A stretch of 64,000 bases of DNA from Bradyrhizobium sp. SZCCT0231 (GCF_018130245.1 NZ_JAFCKP010000014.1:120594-184593); one strand, 5' to 3'. Counted from the first letter of the stretch, positions 42,520-49,853 are shown. Translations and numbers: made by a program. Notes: generated by a model from the sequence alone, not told the origin.

Positions 42520-43839
42520 ATGGAGAGCGAGAAAGGCCAGGAGAAGAAGCAGATCGTATCGACCGTATCGGCGATTCTCGATGACGGTTCGATTGCGGAG
42601 CTGGTATATCGCTCCGAAGACAGAAAGACACTCTTCGCGGTGTACAGCGCCGGTCGGTGGACTCTGAAAGCCGGCATCGATATCAATTCGACCACCCGCC
42701 TTGCGCCGTTCTCGCCGGAGAACAATCTCATCAAGAATGCCGCCGTCCTTCTCCCGTCAGAGCCCGTTATATATGGAAGCGACGCGCGGCTCGTCTCGGA
42801 CATAGCAGCCTTCATTCACCGATATGTTGATCTCTCGCCTGTCTTTGAGAAGGTCGCAACATACTATGTCCTGCTCTCCTGGCTATACGATGCATTCAAT
42901 GAATTGCCGTATCTTCGCCTGCGTGGGGATTACGGGAGCGGCAAGACCAGGGCGCTGCTCACGATTGGTTCAATTTGCTACAAGCCGTTCTTCGCGAGCG
43001 GCGCATCGACCGTGTCGCCGATCTTCCATACCCTGAATGCATTTCGCGGGACGCTTATCTTCGACGAGGCGGATTTTCGTTTCAGTGATGAGAAATCGGA
43101 ACTGGTGAAGATACTCAATAATGGCAACGTACGGGGCCTTCCGGTACTGCGGACCGTGATGAACCGCCAACGGGAATTCAATCCGGAGGCGTTTCAAGTC
43201 TTCGGACCAAAAATCGTCGCGGCGCGCGGGAGCTATGAGGACAGGGGACTGGAAAGCCGCTTCCTGACTGAGGAGACCGGCGCCCGGAAGCTGCGTGCGG
43301 ATATTCCAATAAACTTGCCGGACTCATTCCAAAGCGAAGCGCTGGAGCTGCGCAACAAGCTGTTGCTGTATCGTTTTCACCGATTGCGGGAGGTAAAGCT
43401 CGACGAAAGCCTGATTGATCGGCAACTGGAGCCGCGCATGAACCAGATTCTGCTGCCGCTTCTGTCTGTGGTCTCGGACGAGAGCCTGCGGGCCGAGCTC
43501 CGAGCGATGGCGCGGGACACACAATTCGGCCTGGTTGCTGAGCGAGGCCTTTTGGTCGAAGCACAGGTCTTGGAAATCCTCAATGAGCTCATGACCGCCT
43601 GCACCCGACCAGTGCTCCCTCTCAAGGAAGTCGTTGAGGAGTTATGGGAACGGTACGGTGAGGAATACGACCGGCCGATCACGAACCGTTGGGTTGGCAG
43701 CGTTCTGCGCAAGCGCCTGAACATTCGTACTCACAAAAGTCACGGCGTCTACGTGGTGCCGATGAGCGAACGTGAGAAGATTGAGCTGCTCTGCCATCGC
43801 TATGGCGTTGCTGTCCTTGTCGAGGAAACGAACGGGTAG
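42520..43839 (+). CDS. P-loop ATPase, primase/helicase-like
   Basis: A 439-residue protein. Walker A LRGDYGSGKTRAL is near residue 133 and Walker B GTLIFDEADFRF near 180, followed by VLRTVMNRQREFNPEAFQVF and GSYEDRGLESRFLTEE, an arginine-bearing segment. The C-terminal part has a winged-helix-like PITNRWVGSVLRKRLNIRTH. The order resembles helicase domains of phage and plasmid primase-type replication proteins, but no primase domain is present. It may act in replication of the excised island or in loading of the transfer machinery. Followed by a repeat-rich region that could be an origin. Confidence 0.65.
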   Translation: MESEKGQEKKQIVSTVSAILDDGSIAELVYRSEDRKTLFAVYSAGRWTLKAGIDINSTTRLAPFSPENNLIKNAAVLLPSEPVIYGSDARLVSDIAAFIHRYVDLSPVFEKVATYYVLLSWLYDAFNELPYLRLRGDYGSGKTRALLTIGSICYKPFFASGASTVSPIFHTLNAFRGTLIFDEADFRFSDEKSELVKILNNGNVRGLPVLRTVMNRQREFNPEAFQVFGPKIVAARGSYEDRGLESRFLTEETGARKLRADIPINLPDSFQSEALELRNKLLLYRFHRLREVKLDESLIDRQLEPRMNQILLPLLSVVSDESLRAELRAMARDTQFGLVAERGLLVEAQVLEILNELMTACTRPVLPLKEVVEELWERYGEEYDRPITNRWVGSVLRKRLNIRTHKSHGVYVVPMSEREKIELLCHRYGVAVLVEETNG

Positions 43840-43857
43840 ACGTGGGGACGTGGGGAC
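43839..43857 (+). repeat. 19-bp inverted repeat, left arm, with GTGGGGAC units
   Basis: GACGTGGGGACGTGGGGAC; its exact reverse complement lies at 43926-43944. Each arm contains two tandem GACGTGGG-like units. It starts at the stop codon of the P-loop ATPase gene. It could be an origin-type iteron or a long hairpin. Confidence 0.65.
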
Positions 43858-43925
43858 GTCGTATCGAGTGCATAAGCCAAGGCGTCAAAGGCGCGTAGCG
43901 CAGCTTGTAGAGATGTCAATACGTT

Positions 43926-43944
43926 GTCCCCACGTCCCCACGTC
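43926..43944 (+). repeat. 19-bp inverted repeat, right arm
   Basis: GTCCCCACGTCCCCACGTC, exact complement of 43839-43857, 68 bp apart. The intervening stretch holds no gene. Confidence 0.65.
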
Positions 43945-43988
43945 CACCCGCACGTTACAATGCGGACATCGGAAATGGTTCGCACAGT

Positions 43989-44025
43989 GACGTGCGAAAT
44001 TGCCAATCTGGCATATTCGCACGTC
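43989..44025. promoter_or_regulatory. 37-bp nested palindrome, copy 2
   Basis: Outer arms GACGTGCGAA / TTCGCACGTC, inner arms TGCCA / TGGCA around ATC. Same layout and 8-4-13-4-8 spacing as copy 1 at 39509-39545. It lies 69 bp before the XRE regulator gene, whose product may bind it. Confidence 0.7.
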
Positions 44026-44093
44026 TGTTGCGCGAAGGTGTAATCGTCCAAGATGAGTATGTTCGGCAACCGTTGGAGTCGACCGAAAATAAT

Positions 44094-44447
44094 ATGAATT
44101 CAAACAAGAAGTTTTCATATTTGCGCTCATACCGGCTTCGGTGGGGTCTCTCGCAGCGAGAACTTGCGAATCTCTTGGGATGCAAAAGCCCCGGCATTAT
44201 TTCTAAACTGGAAAAGTCGACGCGCGTGCCAAGCGTGAAAGTCGTCATTGGCTGTTTCATTCTGTTTGGCACTCGCGCTGCAGAACTATTCCCCGGCGTG
44301 TTTGATGGTGTTGAGAGTGGTGTCATGAAGCGTGTCTGGGAAATGTACGAAAAGACTCAAGGCTCCAATTCGAAAATGGCAAAAACAAAAATGGAGCTCT
44401 TCGAGGATGCCATCGAGCGCGAGAGGCAGCGCAATGAACGCGCATGA
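44094..44447 (+). CDS. XRE-family helix-turn-helix regulator
   Basis: A 117-residue protein. FSYLRSYRLRWGLSQRELAN followed by LLGCKSPGIISKLEKSTRVP is a standard XRE HTH (about 8-60), then IGCFILFGTRAAELFPGVFD. The ATG at 44094 gives the family-like start. It likely acts as the repressor of the mobility genes; the 37-bp palindrome upstream of it, repeated before the second TraD-like ATPase, is the natural operator candidate. Its stop codon overlaps the start of the next gene (ATGA). Confidence 0.85.
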   Translation: MNSNKKFSYLRSYRLRWGLSQRELANLLGCKSPGIISKLEKSTRVPSVKVVIGCFILFGTRAAELFPGVFDGVESGVMKRVWEMYEKTQGSNSKMAKTKMELFEDAIERERQRNERA

Positions 44448-44956
44448 TTTCACGCAGGCGGTACGAACATATATTGGCTCTGTATCCGCAGACCCGTGGA
44501 TTTGCGTTTGCACTGTTCGAGGGATTGCTTGTGCCGGTGGATTGGGGAATCCGGGAAGCGCGCGGTCCCGAGAAGAATGCGCGCTGCCTCCGGAGGATCA
44601 AGGAATTATTGACGCTGTATAGCCCGGATGCCATCGTATTGCAGGACGTCCCGCAATGCGGTGATCGGCGGAAAGCCCGTATCCATGAACTTCACTACTG
44701 GATCGTAGAGCTTGCGGAGTCGGAGAAAATACCGACGCATCTATTCACCCGTGATGCAGTGTTGTCTCACTTTGCGCAGCTTGGCGCGACGAGCAAGCAG
44801 GCCGTCGCCGAGACAATCGGCAAGCACGTGCCTGCGCTGCGCCTCTACGTCCCGGCACGGCAAAGGTCCTGGAAGAACCAGCATCCGCATCTCGGGATCT
44901 TCGAAGCTGCGGCGCTCGCGTGGATGTATTTTGAATCAGCAAAGGGAAAGTCGTGA
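44444..44956 (+). CDS. RNase H/RuvC-like conserved protein
   Basis: A 170-residue protein: HILALYPQTRGFAFALFEGL and PVDWGI at the start, LLTLYSPDAIVLQDVPQCGD in the middle, then IHELHYWIVELAESEKIPTH and HPHLGIFEAAALAWMYF at the end. The layout is that of RuvC-like RNase H-fold proteins, with a variable first motif: the usual first Asp (in DP-type motifs) is Tyr-Pro here, so nuclease activity is doubtful. It starts within the last bases of the XRE gene and is translationally coupled with it. A role in DNA processing of the island is plausible. Confidence 0.6.
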   Translation: MISRRRYEHILALYPQTRGFAFALFEGLLVPVDWGIREARGPEKNARCLRRIKELLTLYSPDAIVLQDVPQCGDRRKARIHELHYWIVELAESEKIPTHLFTRDAVLSHFAQLGATSKQAVAETIGKHVPALRLYVPARQRSWKNQHPHLGIFEAAALAWMYFESAKGKS

Positions 44957-45137
44957 AGGGTCACTGTTCTGACTTGAATTGCTTTGCGCGGTGAAACTGT
45001 TCAGACGCTGCGATCCTGACTTGACGTTTTCATAAACAGGATTGAGATTCCCGTTGCAGCTGTATGGTTGAAGTATGCGCGGCTGAGTACGCTGCAGTGC
45101 GGTCTATGTTTGAGAAGATTTTTGGGAGGTATTTGCA

Positions 45138-45281
45138 ATGGCTGTGAAATGCCAGCATCCAGGTTGTAGCGATGTTTCCTTCGACAACTGTGATGTTTGC
45201 GGAAAGGCGGCCTGCCGTCGTCATGGAAAACAGGTCGGCGACCGCTTTGTGTGTCGGCAGTGTATCGAGAAGGGCAGATAG
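45138..45281 (+). CDS. 47-residue B-box/AN1-like zinc protein
   Basis: The gene is short but has GGGAGGT seven bases before the ATG. The protein contains CQHPGC, CDVCGKAACRRH and FVCRQC: six cysteines and two histidines in the order C-x4-C, C-x2-C-x4-C-x2-H, C-x2-C, which would bind two zinc ions as in AN1 or B-box fingers. Function unknown. Lies between the RNase H-like gene and a hypothetical gene on the same strand. Confidence 0.65.
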   Translation: MAVKCQHPGCSDVSFDNCDVCGKAACRRHGKQVGDRFVCRQCIEKGR

Positions 45282-45290
45282 GACGGTAAC

Positions 45291-45318
45291 TTGCCGAATT
45301 TCCGCTTTGTGGTATAAT
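45291..45318 (+). promoter_or_regulatory. strong promoter, nearly leaderless transcript
   Basis: TTGCCG at 45291-45296, 16 bp spacer, then a consensus TATAAT at 45313-45318. The next ATG is at 45327, so transcription should start only one to three bases before it. Confidence 0.65.
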
Positions 45319-45326
45319 TGTAGCGT

Positions 45327-45626
45327 ATGAAATTGAGAGACAATCGGCTCGATAGAATCACCGAAATCAAGATTTCGAAGCTCGACAAGAGCAATGCAGC
45401 CGGGCTGGTAAGGCGAGAGGCTCAAGCGTTCATTCGAAAATGCTCGCCTTCAGTTGAGGACCTGTACGTCTTCGCATTGCAGAAGCTGCTTATCGCCGAA
45501 GGAAATGTGCATCATCGCCAGACGTGGCGTGGGCTCTACGATCGAGAGGCGATTGCCGAAGCAAAATTCCAGCATTCGGGTTGGCATCAGATAACGAGGA
45601 AGCTGACCAAGGTCGTCGGCGCCTAA
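45327..45626 (+). CDS. hypothetical protein, probably leaderless
   Basis: A 99-residue protein without a recognised domain: MKLRDNRLDRITEIKISKLD, VEDLYVFALQKLLIAEGNVH and WHQITRKLTKVVGA. No ribosome-binding site exists, and a consensus -10 box ends 8 bp before the ATG, so translation probably begins at the very 5' end of the mRNA. Mostly helical and charged. The neighbours are a zinc protein upstream and a convergent AlpA gene. Confidence 0.55.
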   Translation: MKLRDNRLDRITEIKISKLDKSNAAGLVRREAQAFIRKCSPSVEDLYVFALQKLLIAEGNVHHRQTWRGLYDREAIAEAKFQHSGWHQITRKLTKVVGA

Positions 45627-45676
45627 AACTCATCGCCGGATTGCCGACTGTCTTTCGGGCGCATCAGCCTTGCAGC

Positions 45677-45706
45677 AAAAGAGCCCCGGGTTGGACACCG
45701 GGGCTC
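45677..45706 (-). terminator. intrinsic terminator of the alpA-like gene
   Basis: The stem GAGCCCCGG / CCGGGGCTC (45681-45689, 45698-45706) with an eight-base loop, followed on the minus strand by TTTTGC. Serves the minus-strand AlpA-like gene and perhaps also the convergent gene. Confidence 0.75.
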
Positions 45707-45729
45707 TGCCCTTCGCAGAAGAAGATGTT

Positions 45730-45918
45730 TTAGCGGTTGCCGATTCTCTCCTCGATCCACGTTTCCACTTCTTCCGCGACCCACGCCACTCGACAGGCAC
45801 CCAGCTTTACCCGCTTGGGGAATTGGCCGGCGACTTCGAGCCGCGCAATGTGCGCGGGGCAGTAGGGGACACCGTAGACCGATTTGAGTTCCTTCTTTGT
45901 GACTAGCTTCCGTGTCAT
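45730..45918 (-). CDS. AlpA-like DNA-binding protein (excisionase/regulator)
   Basis: A 62-residue protein: MTRKLVTKKELKSVYGVPYC followed by PAHIARLEVAGQFPKRVKLG and VAWVAEEVETWIEERI. This is the standard AlpA/MerR-like winged-helix form that works with P4-type integrases as excisionase or activator. It lies near the right end of the island, while the P4-type integrase lies at the left end; in the circular excised form the two genes would be neighbours. GAGGG precedes the ATG at 45918; longer frames lack support. It may bind the GGAGCCAAAAA repeats next to the ends. Confidence 0.82.
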   Translation of the reverse strand: MTRKLVTKKELKSVYGVPYCPAHIARLEVAGQFPKRVKLGACRVAWVAEEVETWIEERIGNR

Positions 45919-46125
45919 TGCAAATCCCTCGTGAAAGGGACGTTGCAACGCCCGGTTAGCCCTGGGCGAGGGAGAGCATAGGGTCAGATGGAAAACCAGG
46001 CAACGGGAGCATAGCGGCTCATTGCGTTGCAAAGCCTGCCGCCCGGCGTTGGGGAAGAGCAGTCTCCAGTTGTTTGCGGCTCATCTAGCTTGTATGAAGT
46101 CGGTGATCGCCAAGATCGAAATCGC

Positions 46126-46163
46126 GGAGCCAAAAAAGAGCCAAAAAATTGAGGAGCCAAAAA
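46126..46163 (+). repeat. three GGAGCCAAAAA direct repeats at the right end
   Basis: GGAGCCAAAAAA at 46126-46137, GAGCCAAAAAA at 46138-46148 and GGAGCCAAAAA at 46153-46163, just before the right att site. The same unit occurs twice at the left end, at the integrase start. Likely arm-type sites for integrase or AlpA. Confidence 0.65.
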
Positions 46164-46183
46164 TTCCTCAATGAAATCAATCC

Positions 46184-46260
46184 GGTCCCGTAGCTCAGCC
46201 GGATAGAGCGACGGTTTCCTAAACCGTAGGTCGGAAGTTCGAGTCTTCCCGGGATCGCCA
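46184..46260 (+). tRNA. tRNA-Arg (anticodon CCT)
   Basis: Full cloverleaf: acceptor GGTCCCG / CGGGATC (one G-T pair), D arm GCTC / GAGC, anticodon arm ACGGT-TTCCTAA-ACCGT with anticodon CCT, T arm GGAAG-TTCGAGT-CTTCC, discriminator G and encoded CCA. The first 40 bases come from the island (right att site 46184-46223) and the rest from the chromosome. Its promoter must therefore be supplied by island DNA. Confidence 0.95.
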
Positions 46261-46370
46261 TTTTCCGAGCGTTTGCGCGGGCGCCTAAGGCCGGTATCCC
46301 TCCAAGCGTTTTTCTATCGCGACGTGTGCCGGCAGCCGGCTAAAATACGCCGGGTGCAGGGGGACGTTGC

Positions 46371-47093
46371 ATGGCGGACTTATGGTTCTACGCGGACGGC
46401 GGGCAGAAGCGCGGTCCGCTCTCGATTTCGGACCTGCTTACGATCCTCGCTCATGTCGCCGATCCCAGGCGTGTGTTGATCTGGCGGCACGGCTTCGAGC
46501 AATGGAAGCCGGCCGGGGAGGTGTACGAGATCGCGCAGCAGCTTCTTCAATCGCCGCCGCCGGCCCCGGCATCATCGCCGGTTGAGATCACGCGCGCGCC
46601 TGCCATTCCCGCTGAAGACGCTGCTGCGTTCAAGAACGTCGAGCCTGAAATGATCGGCATCAGTGGTTGGCTCGGGCTTCTGGCCTTCGGTCAGATGATC
46701 GGTATCGTGCGGCTGGTCGTCAGTGCTGCGCAATATGTGCAGTCGATCAGCGCCGACATGTGGACGCAATATTCGATCGTATTTTGGGGCGAGATTGCGA
46801 TGAACGTTGCGCTGATCGGCCTCGCAATCTGGACGGCGGTGCTCCTGTTCATGCATTCCCGCAGATTTCCAGCCTTCTTCATCGTGCAGACGATCTGTGT
46901 GGTGCTGATGCCGCTGATCGATCTGTTTTGGGTCGCATTAATCTTTTCCGTGGGCCTAAACCGTCCATTCGGCGATTTTTTCCTCGTGTCACCATTGCAG
47001 ATCGCACGTTTCGTTGTCGGTGCGATCGGTGCCGCAGTTTGGATATCGTACGTGCTTCGCTCTCGCAGAGTCGCGAATACGTTCACGAACTAA
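46371..47093 (+). CDS. GYF_2 (DUF4339) plus DUF2569-like membrane protein
   Basis: A 240-residue protein. Residues 1-55 form a GYF_2 domain: WFYADGGQKRGPLSISDLLT and VLIWRHGFEQWKPAGEV. A Pro-rich linker follows. From about 90 on, ISGWLGLLAFGQMIGIVRLV and three further hydrophobic spans form a DUF2569-like four-helix membrane domain. GYF_2 modules bind proline-rich or membrane-linked partners; the role of this fusion is not known. It is the first chromosomal gene beyond the island; a GGGGG-rich site precedes the ATG weakly. Confidence 0.75.
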   Translation: MADLWFYADGGQKRGPLSISDLLTILAHVADPRRVLIWRHGFEQWKPAGEVYEIAQQLLQSPPPAPASSPVEITRAPAIPAEDAAAFKNVEPEMIGISGWLGLLAFGQMIGIVRLVVSAAQYVQSISADMWTQYSIVFWGEIAMNVALIGLAIWTAVLLFMHSRRFPAFFIVQTICVVLMPLIDLFWVALIFSVGLNRPFGDFFLVSPLQIARFVVGAIGAAVWISYVLRSRRVANTFTN

Positions 47094-47212
47094 GCTCCAA
47101 CAAACACGGCGCGCCCGATTTGCTTTGGCGGCGTGAAAATTGCTAACAAAAACGGCCGGGCTGGAAGCGTGCCTTCCAGCTTTGTCCATGCTTGCCCCAT
47201 CCGGAGACCACA

Positions 47213-48352
47213 ATGCCTTTCGACTTGATCCTGCGCGGGGGGCGGGTGATCGACCCGTCCCAGAAGCTCGATGCCGTGACCGATGTCGCCTTTGCCGGCG
47301 GGAAGGTCGCGGCGATCGGCAGCGGGCTCAAGGCCGATCCGGGCACCGATGTGCGCGACGTCTCGCGGTTCATCGTCACGCCGGGGCTGATCGATCTGCA
47401 CACCCATGTCTATTGGGGCGGCACCTCGCTCGGCATCGATGCCGAGGAATTCTGCCGCACCTCCGGCGTCACCACCTCCGTCGACACCGGCAGCGCGGGT
47501 CCCGGAAACTTCGCCGGCTTCCGCAAGCATGTGATCGAGCCGAGCCAGGTCCGTATTCTCGCCTATCTGCACGTCTCGCATGCCGGCATCTTCGGCTTCT
47601 CGCACCGGATCATGGTCGGCGAAAGCGAGGAGCTGCGGCTGATGAATCCGATCGAGGCGGCCAAGGTGGCCGATGCCAACCGCGATCTCATCGTCGGCAT
47701 CAAGGTGCGCGTGGGCCTGCATTCTTCCGGTACGTCAGGGGTCGTGCCGCTCGACATCGCGCTCGAGGTCGCCAACGAGGTCGGCATGCCGCTGATGGCG
47801 CATATCGACCATCCGCCGCCGAGCTATGAGGACGTGCTCGCCCGCCTCCGCCCCGGCGACGTGCTCACCCACGCGTTCCGTCCCTTCCCCAACACGCCGG
47901 CGACCGCGCAGGGCACGGTGAAGAAGGCGGTGCTGGACGCGCGCGAGCGCGGCGTGCTGTTCGATATCGGCCACGGCAAGGGCTCTTTTGCGTTCAAGAC
48001 CGCGCGCGCCATGCTCGCCAACGGCTTCTATCCGGACACCATCTCCTCCGACATCCACCAGCTCTGCATCGACGGCCCGGCCTACGACCAGGTCACGACC
48101 ATGTCGAAGTTCCTGTGCATGGGCATGGAGCTGCCGGATGTGATCGCGGCATCGACGGTGAATGCGGCGATGGCGCTGCGGCGCCCCGAACTCGGCAGCC
48201 TCAAGCCGGGCAGCGTCGGCGACGCCACGCTGATTTCGGTGAGGCAAGGCCAGTTCGACTATGAGGACGTCGTCGGCGAGCACCTGACGGGGAATCGCAA
48301 GATCGTCTCGGAGGGCGTCGTCATCGGCGGCCGCTGGTGGCATCCGAATTGA
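47213..48352 (+). CDS. amidohydrolase/deacetylase-family metallohydrolase
   Basis: A 379-residue enzyme. It begins MPFDLILRGGRVIDPSQKLD, has the metal motif GLIDLHTHVYWGG (HxH near 66-68), a lysine region VGIKVRVG, the histidine segments LMAHIDHPPP and VLTHAFRP, and the Asp in SSDIHQL. These features belong to the amidohydrolase superfamily, in the subgroup with EF_0837/AHA_3915-like deacetylases and dihydroorotase relatives. All metal ligands are visible. The substrate is unknown. GGAGA precedes the ATG. Convergent with the TlpA-like gene. Confidence 0.82.
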   Translation: MPFDLILRGGRVIDPSQKLDAVTDVAFAGGKVAAIGSGLKADPGTDVRDVSRFIVTPGLIDLHTHVYWGGTSLGIDAEEFCRTSGVTTSVDTGSAGPGNFAGFRKHVIEPSQVRILAYLHVSHAGIFGFSHRIMVGESEELRLMNPIEAAKVADANRDLIVGIKVRVGLHSSGTSGVVPLDIALEVANEVGMPLMAHIDHPPPSYEDVLARLRPGDVLTHAFRPFPNTPATAQGTVKKAVLDARERGVLFDIGHGKGSFAFKTARAMLANGFYPDTISSDIHQLCIDGPAYDQVTTMSKFLCMGMELPDVIAASTVNAAMALRRPELGSLKPGSVGDATLISVRQGQFDYEDVVGEHLTGNRKIVSEGVVIGGRWWHPN

Positions 48353-48359
48353 CGCGGCG

Positions 48360-48953
48360 CTAATCCCGCTCGCGATAGAATTGCAGCAGCCGCGCGCCCG
48401 CCGGTGAGAGCCAGTCGGGCGCGCCGGCGATGTATCCCTCGACGCGTCCATCTGTCCCGACGAGATAGGTGATGGGCATTCCGACGTTTGAAAACATCTC
48501 GGTGGATGCCCGGGCCGCTGCGCCATAGGCATCGACATAGCAGGCGAGGTTCTGCACGGCGAGGCCGCCGAGAAATGCGCGGATCTTGCGCAGGTCTTTG
48601 GTGTCCGTGCAGATCGCGACGATATCGAGCCGATCGGGCCGCGAGGCGGCAAGGCTTGCGAGCATCGGCAGATCGAGCTTGCAGGCCGCGCACCAGGTCG
48701 CCCAGAAGTTCACCAAGGTGACGCGGCCCGGCTTTGCCGTCACGACGGTATCCCTGCCGTGCAGGTCCTGAAGCCTGAGCTGTGGCATCGCTACGCGCGG
48801 CCGCACCAGTGTGAACTGGCTGCGGCCGGCCTCGAACACCGGCGGCCAGCTGTCCTGCGCGCCGCTCGCATGCGGGACAGCGAGAGAGGCTGCCGCGGCG
48901 ATCAGGATCGATCGCCGCGACAGCGTAACGCCTTCGCTCGCTTCGTCACGCAT
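48360..48953 (-). CDS. TlpA-like periplasmic thioredoxin
   Basis: A 197-residue protein. The N-terminus has a twin-arginine-like signal (LSRRSILIAAAASLAVPHASG). The thioredoxin fold carries VNFWATWCAACKLDLPMLAS with the CAAC redox pair, and MPITYLVGTDGRVEGYIAG with the cis-proline. TlpA/ResA-type proteins reduce disulfides or copper-site cysteines outside the inner membrane. Its start overlaps the end of the DsrE-like gene by 8 bp, making an operon DoxX, DsrE, TlpA that looks like a periplasmic sulfur or thiol-handling set. Confidence 0.82.
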   Translation of the reverse strand: MRDEASEGVTLSRRSILIAAAASLAVPHASGAQDSWPPVFEAGRSQFTLVRPRVAMPQLRLQDLHGRDTVVTAKPGRVTLVNFWATWCAACKLDLPMLASLAASRPDRLDIVAICTDTKDLRKIRAFLGGLAVQNLACYVDAYGAAARASTEMFSNVGMPITYLVGTDGRVEGYIAGAPDWLSPAGARLLQFYRERD

Positions 48954-49404
48954 GGATATAGGCCCAGCCCTTCAGTTGCAGATCGACGACGCGGCCGATG
49001 CCGAACGGGACGAGACTCGCGCCTGAGATCAGCGGGATCGAGATCTGCTCCTTGGCTTCCGCGATCGCCTTTGACGAGGCGCACATGCTGTAGGTGAGAT
49101 TGGGCAGCGACTGCCGCAGTGTCGCGAGCGGCCCGACCAGCGGCGTCTTGTCGGCGCGGAAGACGTCGATGCCCTTGCCGTTGGCGACGACCTCGATCAG
49201 CAGCCGCGCGCCCCTGTCGGCAAAATGCTTGGACAGGTTGGCCGAGTAGCTGATCGCGTGACCCATGACATAGGGCTCGTTGCTGTCGATCAGGATCACG
49301 ACGCCGTCAGTGAGGCGATCCTCCTTGGCCGCGGCGCCGCCGGCCGTGAGGATCGCGGTGCCGGCGAGCAGGCCCCTGCGGGACCATCCGTTGGCGGAGA
49401 TCAT
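48946..49404 (-). CDS. exported DsrE-family protein
   Basis: A 152-residue protein with a twin-arginine-like signal (WSRRGLLAGTAILTAGGAAA) and a DsrE/DsrF-like domain: GVVILIDSNEPYVMGHAISY, ANLSKHFADRGARLLIEVVA and MCASSKAIAEAKEQISIPLI. The Cys in the MCASS segment matches the position of the sulfur-carrying cysteine in related proteins. Members transfer sulfane sulfur. It lies between DoxX- and TlpA-like genes of the same operon and overlaps the latter. Confidence 0.75.
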   Translation of the reverse strand: MISANGWSRRGLLAGTAILTAGGAAAKEDRLTDGVVILIDSNEPYVMGHAISYSANLSKHFADRGARLLIEVVANGKGIDVFRADKTPLVGPLATLRQSLPNLTYSMCASSKAIAEAKEQISIPLISGASLVPFGIGRVVDLQLKGWAYIHA

Positions 49405-49424
49405 GGCGACGGCGCTCCTACCGG

Positions 49425-49853
49425 TCAGAACTGCCGCGGCGCGATCGGTGCCTTGTTGTTGCGTCCCCACAGCACGAACAGGGCGAGCGCGAGCAGGACG
49501 ACATTGAGCGGCGTCACCGCTGCCTCGCCGCGCGAGAGATGGAAGAGGAGCGCAATCACCTGCAGCACCGCGCAGCCGAGCGCGGCGAGCACCGTCAGCC
49601 GCGGCAGGATCCGCGTCAGGGCCGGCAGCAGGATGCCGATGCCGCCGGCGAGGTCGACCAGCGCGATGGATCGGACGAACGTCTCGGAATACTGGCCCGC
49701 CCACGGCATCATTGCGGCCAGCTGGGGAATCGGCGTGGTCAGCTTGACGTACCCCGCCGCGATGAAGACGAAGGCGAGGACGATTTGGGCGGCCCAGAGG
49801 CCGATGCGAAGGGCCCGACCCGGGGTGGCGGTCTCGAAGGTGGTTGTGGACAC
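49425..49853 (-). CDS. DoxX-family membrane protein
   Basis: A 142-residue protein with four hydrophobic spans, the first ALRIGLWAAQIVLAFVFIAAGYVKL typical of DoxX. DoxX proteins are quinone-linked or structural membrane subunits linked to thiosulfate and thiol redox. The GTG at 49853 has GGAG upstream (GGAGAACCACC); the ATG at 49904 has none. First gene of the DoxX-DsrE-TlpA operon, divergent from a LysR gene that probably controls it. Confidence 0.78.
   Translation of the reverse strand: MSTTTFETATPGRALRIGLWAAQIVLAFVFIAAGYVKLTTPIPQLAAMMPWAGQYSETFVRSIALVDLAGGIGILLPALTRILPRLTVLAALGCAVLQVIALLFHLSRGEAAVTPLNVVLLALALFVLWGRNNKAPIAPRQF

Larger units (their letters stand above)
9376..46223. mobile_element. 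genomic island in tRNA-Arg(CCT), integrase type
   Basis: The boundaries are a 40-bp repeat of the tRNA 5' half: 9376-9415 on the left and 46184-46223 on the right, with one mismatch and divergence starting just after the anticodon loop. A P4-type integrase lies next to the left copy and an AlpA-like gene near the right copy. The content is unlike the flanks: restriction-modification, CBASS, RHS, TraD-like ATPases and several recombinases. Many stretches look less GC-rich than the flanks. Remnants of a second integration system inside show that it is a composite. Confidence 0.88.

Noticed and set aside
9376-46223. Self-transmissible conjugative element (ICE)
   Set aside because: TraD-like ATPases are present, but no VirB4, VirB6, VirB9-11 or pilus genes and no HUH relaxase motif were seen.
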